Virus record (IMG/VR): IMGVR_UViG_3300043466_001600
Span: 1 to 24,104 of that record
Direction: 5' to 3' (one strand)
DNA length: 24,104 nt
Origin: a virus
Position numbers and translations under genes: made by a program. Positions 19,017-24,104 of this stretch are shown here, piece after piece. The notes under the pieces were generated by a model. That model saw only the letters and a program-made list of their open reading frames with translations, did no database searches and was not told the origin of the DNA. Position 1 is the stretch's first letter. Each line of letters begins with the position of its first letter.

Positions 19017-20156
19017 CTACGATTGTGTAAAAGCGGCTTCAAAAACACCATTCACACCAGTCAAACGGTCAGTTGATTTAAACAACTCCATTGAAGGCGT
19101 GTAGATTTCGAAGAACTGATCCAAGAATACTGCGTAATTTTCTGAGCATTCATCAGGCAAAATCCGAACATCAATGTTCACGTTTGGCAATTGTGGGATT
19201 GGCATTGTGAAACGCTTCATCACTCCAATATCTCCGAAGTTACCCACATACTGAAGGAATGGAAGGTAAAGCATTGAACCCGGCATGAACACGATAGCAG
19301 CATCTTCAGAAGCGAATTGATCCACTACGTTTTCATCCGTAAACAAACGCATTTCCTGACCTGCAGCACCCCGAACAGATGCGAAGTCAAATCCATTTGC
19401 ACCCGGTCCGAAATACCTTGAATCCTGTTGGAAGATACGATCCATTGCGCCATAACCAGAGATGATGTGAGGCAATCCGTTGAACTTGGTTGAACGGGCA
19501 TCCTGACGGAAGCTCATCAATCCACCTGCGTTGATACTACCCGCACCATTCACATACGTTGAACCGTTTTGAACAACATATGATTTGGAAGCAGCACCAC
19601 CAACCCAAGTTCCTTTTGCCGCATCAGCGTAGGCAAGAATTTTCTTGTTCACGGCCTGAATCATGGCATCCATTGACAATTGGAAGTCGCCGAACATTTC
19701 ACGAATTACGGAAAGTTCAGTTGTAGCTGAACCCATTTCAGAGGCTTTCATTACGATCTGACGAGGGTCTTTTGATCCTGTCAAACGTACAAGTTCAGAG
19801 TAAGATGAATCGTACTGACGGACGGTAGATTCGTTCAAAAGGAACTTACCACCGACATAGTCAGTAATGGTCACAACTTCTTCTTCGTACAAGAGTTCAG
19901 AACCTGGAGTACAATCTTTTGAAGAAACTGTATCATCAGCAGTCTGGCGTTGCTTGGTTACAACACTTACTTGTTTCTGATGGCCTGTTCCGTCATCGTT
20001 TGCCAGTCTGATGATCTTACCAGAGGCAAGGTTCTCGGCTGTGTTCAATGCTCCCAAGGCTCCGGTATTGATACCGACCGTTTCGGCATTGTTTATGAGG
20101 TTAGCCGTCAATGAGGTAAGTACCCCAAGGCTAATATTGTTTAATGCAGTAGACAC
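19017..20156 (-). CDS. Major capsid protein
   Basis: A 379-aa protein, MSTALNNISLGVLTSLTA onward. It is directly preceded by a scaffold-type gene and followed by a strong terminator. The long helix region IREMFGDFQLSMDAMIQAVN (about 150-169), Gly/Ala-rich middle and beta-rich C-terminal half (LPNVNIDVRILPDE, YAVFLDQFFEIYTPSMEL) fit an HK97-fold shell protein. No protease was found for maturation. The assignment rests on order, length and composition; a minor head protein is less likely. The -1 frame at its end reads on for 22 codons (see findings). Confidence 0.8.
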   Translation of the reverse strand: MSTALNNISLGVLTSLTANLINNAETVGINTGALGALNTAENLASGKIIRLANDDGTGHQKQVSVVTKQRQTADDTVSSKDCTPGSELLYEEEVVTITDYVGGKFLLNESTVRQYDSSYSELVRLTGSKDPRQIVMKASEMGSATTELSVIREMFGDFQLSMDAMIQAVNKKILAYADAAKGTWVGGAASKSYVVQNGSTYVNGAGSINAGGLMSFRQDARSTKFNGLPHIISGYGAMDRIFQQDSRYFGPGANGFDFASVRGAAGQEMRLFTDENVVDQFASEDAAIVFMPGSMLYLPFLQYVGNFGDIGVMKRFTMPIPQLPNVNIDVRILPDECSENYAVFLDQFFEIYTPSMELFKSTDRLTGVNGVFEAAFTQS

Positions 20157-20180
20157 TTTATTTAAAGGAGTTTACTGAAA

Positions 20181-21077
20181 CTAACCCATTGAAGGGATGT
20201 TCAGGTTCGCCAAAGCGTTTGCCACCATTGGGTGTTGCTTCGGCTTAGTGCTACCACCTCCATTGTTGGAAGGGGTAAAGGGGGGAGTGGGTGAAGGATT
20301 CGGATTGCCACCTCCTGATTCCTTCATAAGTTTATGTTCCTGCAATATTACTGAATGCAAGTCATTAAATGCAAATTCTTTCCCTGATACCACCAAAGGC
20401 AATGTTTCATCCTTTGCGTTTACCAGTCGGGCTGATAGCGTTTCTGGATCAAATACCAACTTCGCTTCCAGTTTGGAAAGTTGGGCAAACATTGCAGCAT
20501 TGTACGTTGCCTCTCTTGCAATTTCAGGAATGGCATCATTCCATTGAACGGATGCAAGTTGATTCCGCATCCAAAGGTTTTGTTGCTTTGCCTTCTGCGT
20601 TTCCAGAATCTGGAACTTTTCAGATTCAAACTTTGCTTTCGCATCTTCCAGAGCCTTTTGAGCCTCGGATAATTTACGCACGTATTCGTCTGATCCTGGT
20701 TTGTGCTTCTTGGCCTCATCAATTCTGGAATTGTACTTATCCAGAATCTTACTCATTCTTTGCCCAGTAGATTTTGAAGCAGCTTTGATTTCTTCGATTT
20801 CTGCATCATCAAAACCAGATGCTTTAAGTTGATCGAATACGGCTGATTCCATCCCGTTGAATGCCATTCCGGTAAAATGGTTTTTTAGATCCAAATTAGA
20901 TTTGGCCGTGTTGAAGTCCATCAGGTTTGTATTGACCTGGTTCACTACTGAATCCGGTAATTCTAAACCTTTCAATGTATCGGCAGCTGATCCGGCCAAA
21001 GCCAGATCAAATTCCTGATTGTCCTTTATTCCGGCCCGTGCCGCAATGCTTTTGATGAATTCGAGTGCGTTCGTCAT
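20181..21077 (-). CDS. Scaffolding protein
   Basis: A 298-aa acidic/helical protein, MTNALEFIKSIAARAGIK onward. It has Ala/Asp/Lys-rich helices, a charged coiled coil at about 110-175 (KLSEAQKALEDAKAKFESEK), then a Pro/Gly/Ser-rich linker (about 256-285, GGGNPNPSPTPPFTPSNNGG) and a basic end (KPKQHPMVANALANLNI). Scaffolds with a basic C-terminal hook that binds the shell commonly precede the capsid gene. It is 24 nt upstream of the capsid gene and its start overlaps the previous stop by one base (TAATG). Confidence 0.8.
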   Translation of the reverse strand: MTNALEFIKSIAARAGIKDNQEFDLALAGSAADTLKGLELPDSVVNQVNTNLMDFNTAKSNLDLKNHFTGMAFNGMESAVFDQLKASGFDDAEIEEIKAASKSTGQRMSKILDKYNSRIDEAKKHKPGSDEYVRKLSEAQKALEDAKAKFESEKFQILETQKAKQQNLWMRNQLASVQWNDAIPEIAREATYNAAMFAQLSKLEAKLVFDPETLSARLVNAKDETLPLVVSGKEFAFNDLHSVILQEHKLMKESGGGNPNPSPTPPFTPSNNGGGSTKPKQHPMVANALANLNIPSMG

Positions 21078-21478
21078 TATACAAGGGGATCAATGTTGTC
21101 GGTGGTTTCTGGTTCAATTGCTTCTTTGTCGGCCTTCTTCAAAGCCTTCTCACCTGCTTTCAGTTGCTTTAAAAGTTCAGGATTAGCCAGAACCTTCTGG
21201 ATCAGTTCATCGTCTGATAATGGGTTCGTATCCTGCTTGGTTGAACCGGAAAGGCCACCTGTCAGCTTCGCCTCATATCCAATTGGATAGATACGCTTCC
21301 AGATTGATTGCCTTTGATTGTTAGGCAATGAGAGTTGTTGTAAAGCAGTAGTAGCATTTACTTCAATCTTGGCATCGACTTCAATAAGGCCCGTTTTTGG
21401 GCTTACCTTAGTGCGGATGACCATTGCCCGTTCGCCTTTACTTGCGGCTTGACGGATGTAAGCTAATTGATCTGACAT
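21077..21478 (-). CDS. Hypothetical head-module protein
   Basis: A 133-aa protein, MSDQLAYIRQAASKGERA onward. The N-terminal half is beta-rich (MVIRTKVSPKTGLIEVDAKI), with a conserved-looking LSLPNNQRQSIWKRIYPIGY segment (about 50-69). The C-terminal half is acidic and helical (DDELIQKVLANPELLKQL), ending in Glu/Asp/Thr. It is coupled to the scaffold by a one-base stop/start overlap. Perhaps a head decoration or scaffold partner; no homology is recognised. Confidence 0.7.
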   Translation of the reverse strand: MSDQLAYIRQAASKGERAMVIRTKVSPKTGLIEVDAKIEVNATTALQQLSLPNNQRQSIWKRIYPIGYEAKLTGGLSGSTKQDTNPLSDDELIQKVLANPELLKQLKAGEKALKKADKEAIEPETTDNIDPLV

Positions 21479-21485
21479 ATAAATT

Positions 21486-22154
21486 TTATTGAGTGTGCTT
21501 TATTAAAGAGGGATTGCAAGGAGTGACCTTTGCTTGGCAGATAACATGATTGCCTTGAAACCCGAATGACTTGACCTTGTCCTGTAATCCGGTTAGTTGC
21601 CAGTCAATGCCACCTGTTTGAACTTGGGTTTGATCGTAGAAGAACTTAGCCGCAGTCTGATTGACCGAATACGCATGGGTAAGCCACATACCACAACCCG
21701 AAAAGAGCAAAGGGAAGGATTCATGTTTGATGGGTTTTAGGTCGTTTTTGATGGACTTGTTGTTGCTGATAAACCCAAAATTCACATAATCCCAATCTGG
21801 AAATTTGTCAAAATTTGAAAAGACCTTTTCAGCAAATTGACCGAATCGAATATCGTCTTCCAGAATCAAACAATTATCAATTCCCGATTCCATGAAGTCA
21901 GACCAGACTTGCCGATGAGATGCAAAGCACCCGATTTCGCCCTGACTGATTGGTTGTTTCTTGTTTTGGCGTTTGATGGTATTGTCAACATTGTGACCAT
22001 ACCTGATGCCATTGCTTGCCGGAAAGATTACAGGTGAATTGCCATTTATATCCGTCACACCACCGACCCGATCAAACTCTTTGAATAGGTTAGTCCGTCT
22101 GTTTGTGGATTTGGTGAGACTGATGATGTAGATTTTATGAAAAGGCAAAACCAT
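21486..22154 (-). CDS. Glycosyltransferase family 25 (LPS-type)
   Basis: A 222-aa protein from MVLPFHKIYIISLTKSTN; 22154 is preferred over 22190 because the promoter -7 box ends just before it. GT25 enzymes add sugars to lipopolysaccharide or collagen-like proteins. Motifs are IYIISLTKSTNRRTNLF (nucleotide-sugar side, about 8-24), SQGEIGCFASHRQVWSDF (about 70-87) and NCLILEDDIRFG (the EDD motif binding metal, about 93-104). It lies inside the head operon and has its own promoter. It could modify host surface glycans against superinfection or decorate the capsid. Confidence 0.88.
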   Translation of the reverse strand: MVLPFHKIYIISLTKSTNRRTNLFKEFDRVGGVTDINGNSPVIFPASNGIRYGHNVDNTIKRQNKKQPISQGEIGCFASHRQVWSDFMESGIDNCLILEDDIRFGQFAEKVFSNFDKFPDWDYVNFGFISNNKSIKNDLKPIKHESFPLLFSGCGMWLTHAYSVNQTAAKFFYDQTQVQTGGIDWQLTGLQDKVKSFGFQGNHVICQAKVTPCNPSLIKHTQ

Positions 22155-22159
22155 GTTTG

Positions 22160-22191
22160 CAAATTTACATTTGAATATTTGATTATTCAAA
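22160..22191 (-). promoter_or_regulatory. Promoter of the GT25/scaffold/capsid genes
   Basis: On the minus strand TTTG (22191-22188), 20 nt, then TAAATTTG (22167-22160), an exact match. Only about 5 nt separate the -7 box from the GT25 ATG, so the transcript would be leaderless. A GTTGCAA word is just upstream (22195-22201). Confidence 0.7.
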
Positions 22192-22211
22192 TACGTTGCA
22201 ATCGAGAATGG

Positions 22212-22682
22212 TTAACACCTTTCGCAGACAATCGTTTCCACGTTGGTAAAATCTATTGCAAAGAAAAACGTTTCAAAGTTGTGTTCTTCCGTTCCGAAAT
22301 AGGTCTGAGCAATTGACTTTGCAGCGTTGTCCGTCCCTGTGTAGTTCAATCCAGGAATCGAGTTGATGATGGCAGTCAGGTTGAATTCAGCATCAGCATT
22401 CTTTGAATTCCCGATCAATTTGAACGTGACTTCTCTCGATAGCTTGTTGCGGTATCCACCTTTCAATTGATCCTTTGGGCTTGATCCGGTTCGAACGATG
22501 AATAGAACAAGGTCGTAGTTGTCATTAACTGAACAAGGAACTGCCTGTTCAATACTGGCATAATTAGCCCCTTCATTCTCCAATATGACTTCATGAGCCT
22601 CGCCATAGTTCAGGCAATTAATCCCGAATTTCAGGCTGATTTTATCGCAGAGTCTCCAAAGTTCGTTTGATACTGTTGTCAT
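22212..22682 (-). CDS. Hypothetical head-tail connector-type protein
   Basis: A 156-aa protein, MTTVSNELWRLCDKISLK onward. An alpha/beta layout with IEQAVPCSVNDNYDLVLFIV (about 43-62) and a C-terminal strand region (FETFFFAIDFTNVETIVCERC). It overlaps the upstream neck-type gene by 4 nt (ATGA). In siphophage gene order a terminator-type (tail completion) protein follows the gp10-like protein, so this is a candidate for that role. The assignment is by position only. Confidence 0.7.
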   Translation of the reverse strand: MTTVSNELWRLCDKISLKFGINCLNYGEAHEVILENEGANYASIEQAVPCSVNDNYDLVLFIVRTGSSPKDQLKGGYRNKLSREVTFKLIGNSKNADAEFNLTAIINSIPGLNYTGTDNAAKSIAQTYFGTEEHNFETFFFAIDFTNVETIVCERC

Positions 22683-23143
22683 TTTGAAAGTAGTTTCTGA
22701 GCCTGACGATTTATCACATCGAGACTCACTTGTAGTTCATATTTGGACGGATCAAAGATAGTTCCAAATCGTCCTTCATTCCATCCTGCCTTCTTAAACT
22801 CATCCGGCCCAAGAAATCCAATGCCGTAACTGTTCGGTCCGGTCGGCCCGGCCTTTAATGAATTCATCATTGCGCCCGATAAGGTCAGATCAATGATGGC
22901 GGTCTGGAATCCTTTCTTGTTCCTAAATCGTCCATAAGCCCTTGAATAAGCCCCGTATTTACGGGCCGACTTGGTTCTCATCTTCACATCAGCAGAGTTT
23001 TTACCATCATTCTGAATCCTACGTTTCATCTCTGGAACAACAACAATCACGGCCTGACGCAAAACTTTATTGGCATCCGTAGCATTCTGAAAGTTAGCTA
23101 GTTGTTGAGCTGCAAACGCCTGAAGAGAATTATATTTTGGCAT
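22679..23143 (-). CDS. HK97 gp10-like neck or tail-completion protein
   Basis: A 154-aa basic protein, MPKYNSLQAFAAQQLANF onward. The pattern is an N-terminal helix, then VVPEMKRRIQNDGKNSADVK, RMTKSARKYG-type basic region, IIDLTLSGAMMNSLKAGPTG (about 85-104), the GIGFLGPDEFKKAGWNEGRFG segment and a final helix. It resembles phage virion-morphogenesis/gp10-like proteins at the head-tail joint. It is the first gene of the head operon and is divergent from the plus-strand genes at 23220. Confidence 0.75.
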   Translation of the reverse strand: MPKYNSLQAFAAQQLANFQNATDANKVLRQAVIVVVPEMKRRIQNDGKNSADVKMRTKSARKYGAYSRAYGRFRNKKGFQTAIIDLTLSGAMMNSLKAGPTGPNSYGIGFLGPDEFKKAGWNEGRFGTIFDPSKYELQVSLDVINRQAQKLLSK

Positions 23144-23159
23144 TTCTTAAAATTAATTG

Positions 23160-23191
23160 TTGCAAATTTGAAAGGGATTCTACTATATTTG
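23160..23191 (+). promoter_or_regulatory. Promoter of the 23220-23893 gene cluster
   Basis: TTG (23160-23162), 21 nt, then TATATTTG (23184-23191), an exact -7 box. A GTTGCAA word overlaps the -33 element. The ATG is 29 nt downstream. Confidence 0.65.
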
Positions 23192-23219
23192 AAGCACGAA
23201 ACAAAATAAAGCAAAAAAC

Positions 23220-23573
23220 ATGGAAACAAAAGCATCAGCAAATCATTTGACCTCTGTTGCACTATTAGCAGAAGGCCAACATTTAACCAGACTGACTGTA
23301 TGTGACGGCTCATTAGAGTCTATTCAGGAAGCCGTTCAATTATTTGGCGGCAATGTTTCAATCAGTAAAATTACTGACGAATCAACCGGAGAGCATATTT
23401 ACTACCATTCCAAAATTGGGAAGTGCGAATTGTGGATTTTTGTTTTTACGACGAAACTGGCAATCATGCTTCAAAAAGATGCGTTTCAGGCCAATACATC
23501 CATTTTTGAGAAAGGCACTCAATTGACAATTATTGATAACCAATACTTAGTCCTTTCCGATGCTTCCAAATAA
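23220..23573 (+). CDS. Hypothetical protein
   Basis: A 117-aa protein, METKASANHLTSVALLAE onward. The fold pattern is beta-rich with hydrophobic strands (CELWIFVFTTKLAIMLQK, about 75-92). The N-terminal third has a helix-like ESIQEAVQLFGGNVSISK segment. It follows a good promoter and overlaps the next small gene by 14 nt. No family is recognised. The position beside early-type genes suggests an early function. Confidence 0.7.
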   Translation: METKASANHLTSVALLAEGQHLTRLTVCDGSLESIQEAVQLFGGNVSISKITDESTGEHIYYHSKIGKCELWIFVFTTKLAIMLQKDAFQANTSIFEKGTQLTIIDNQYLVLSDASK

Positions 23574-23706
23574 CGAAACCAAGAACGAACTGAAGGAGTC
23601 CTACAAAGGACTCTTTTGTTGGACGATGATTACCATCTGTGTAATCCTGTTACTAATTGCCGTTGTTGCGCCACAACTCCTAAAACACTATGGAATCACC
23701 AATTAG
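23560..23706 (+). CDS. Small single-pass membrane protein
   Basis: A 48-aa frame, MLPNNETKNELKESYKGL onward. A charged N-terminus, one membrane helix (about 21-40, WTMITICVILLLIAVVAP) and a short tail. It overlaps the preceding gene by 14 nt and the next by 17 nt, a typical compact phage arrangement that supports it as real. Function unknown. Confidence 0.65.
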   Translation: MLPNNETKNELKESYKGLFCWTMITICVILLLIAVVAPQLLKHYGITN

Positions 23707-23893
23707 CCAGTACGGTATCTATTACCCGAAAGGATTGATCCAAGGGGACAAGGGCCGGATTATTAGCCCTGATTCGCAGGTTGTCGTTCTTTCGATTGAA
23801 TCCGATGGGACTGCAAATGTTTGTCGATTTGGGGACTATAAGGATTCAATAATTACTCACGTTTCAAATTTAAGCAAATGGAAAATCAAATAA
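23690..23893 (+). CDS. Hypothetical small beta-rich protein
   Basis: A 67-aa protein, MESPISQYGIYYPKGLIQ onward. The GDKGRIISPDSQVVVLSIES and GTANVCRFGDYKDSII strands suggest a small SH3-like beta barrel. The start lies inside the previous gene. It ends 8 bases before the -7 box of the downstream leader RNA. No family is assigned. Confidence 0.7.
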   Translation: MESPISQYGIYYPKGLIQGDKGRIISPDSQVVVLSIESDGTANVCRFGDYKDSIITHVSNLSKWKIK

Positions 23894-23900
23894 TTTTTTG

Positions 23901-23908
23901 TATATTTG
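23901..23908 (+). promoter_or_regulatory. -7 box TATATTTG of the HNH-gene leader
   Basis: An exact TAnnTTTG box, followed by NAATGC as at the other leader RNA (15144). No TTTG at the -33 position. The predicted transcription start falls at the first base of a 10-bp helix. Confidence 0.5.
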
Positions 23909-24012
23909 AAATGCGTATCCGTTATGAAAACATCAAAAATCTTGGTTCCTGCCTCATTGCCTTTTGCCTGTCGGCAGACGGATACGCCTTTGGGGTAGGG
24001 CCAATGTTTTTT
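23909..24012 (+). ncRNA. Structured leader RNA (copy 2 of a shared family)
   Basis: GCGTATCCGT (23913-23922) and ACGGATACGC (23978-23987) form a perfect 10-bp helix. Directly inside its 3' strand, CTGCC (23949-23953) pairs with GGCAG (23973-23977). The motif AAAAATCTTGGTT (23935-23947), the box GCCTGTC (23966-23972) and a later GGGC (23998-24001 region) occur in the same order as in the leader at 15027-15133. UUGG could pair with the CCAA just before the start codon, and GCCT with GGGC, giving possible pseudoknots that would mask the start. The alternative is that this is coding: an in-frame ATG at 23911 would add 34 residues to the HNH protein. Confidence 0.55.
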
Positions 24013-24104
24013 ATGGAAAATGAAATCTGGAAAGAAGTTGCTGAATGCGACTTTAAAATGTTGGTTTCGAATTTTGGCCGTGTAATATCGTTCGGCAAAA
24101 ACAA
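24013..24104 (+). CDS. NUMOD4-containing HNH endonuclease, N-terminal part
   Basis: The frame is open from ATG 24013 to the window edge (30 residues): MENEIWKEVAECDFKMLVSN then FGRVISFGKN. The E-I-W-K-E-V ... V-S-N-F-G-R-V-x-S pattern is the NUMOD4 DNA-binding motif at the start of phage HNH homing-type endonucleases. A longer start at 23911 is in frame but would consume the structured leader. The catalytic HNH part lies outside the window. These genes commonly move between phages, and their expression is often restricted by 5' RNA structure. Confidence 0.8.
   Translation, partial: MENEIWKEVAECDFKMLVSNFGRVISFGKN

Noticed and set aside
1-24104. CRISPR array, insertion sequence, integrase or attachment site
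   Set aside because: No spaced direct repeats of CRISPR form, no transposase or recombinase motifs, and no duplicated att-like core seen in the window.

Overview
The window is a stretch of a tailed-phage genome (or prophage) from a Bacteroidota host, most likely a siphovirus-like phage. Phage identity rests on a terminase pair, tape measure protein, capsid and scaffold genes, a neck-type protein, an M15 endolysin, DnaB and RecT. The host assignment rests on promoters of the Bacteroidota form (TTTG, about 19-21 nt, TAnnTTTG) in front of many genes, A/T-rich start contexts without clear Shine-Dalgarno sequences, and protein types common in that phylum. No integrase, CI-like repressor, portal or tail-tube gene was recognised, so the window is only part of the genome and lifestyle cannot be settled.

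Layout, left to right. 1-6900 (minus strand): packaging and tail module, read right to left as two small basic proteins, small and large terminase, four small genes (two of them membrane proteins), a tail-chaperone-like gene with an apparent -1 frameshift at a nine-base homopolymer, and the tape measure protein, followed by tandem terminators and a partial gene. 6894-7100: a terminator-bounded candidate non-coding RNA. 7113-7671 (minus): three very small genes. 7833-9174 (plus): lysis cassette of M15 peptidase, three small membrane proteins and a lipoprotein overlapping the last of them. 9231-9338 (minus): an oversized tRNA-like gene. 9426-15026 (minus): accessory and replication genes, namely a lipoprotein, a HAD phosphatase-like protein, small conserved genes, a secreted metzincin with TSP1-like repeats, a ribbon-helix-helix protein, DnaB and a replication-organiser-like protein. 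15145-16215 (minus): a coiled-coil membrane protein and a VRR-NUC nuclease, diverging across two palindromes from a small helix-turn-helix-like regulator at 16286. 16646-18853 (plus): an acidic protein, RecT, a small gene and a YqaJ/lambda-exo-like nuclease. 19017-23143 (minus): head module of neck protein, unknown protein, GT25 glycosyltransferase, unknown protein, scaffold and major capsid protein. 23220-24104 (plus): three small genes and the start of a NUMOD4/HNH endonuclease.

The most interesting signal is a pair of RNA leaders, at 15027-15133 (minus) and 23909-24012 (plus). Each directly follows a TATATTTG promoter box and ends at the start codon of a gene. They share a 13-base motif, a GCCTGTC box and a GGGC box in the same order and spacing. 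Each has an 8-10 bp helix at the same relative place with quite different bases, as expected for a conserved structure. They look like two members of one structured RNA family.

Other notable points are the probable programmed frameshift upstream of the tape measure gene, an ADAMTS-like phage metalloprotease, the 107-nt tRNA-like element, and the separation of the head genes from the terminase and tail genes by replication and lysis genes.
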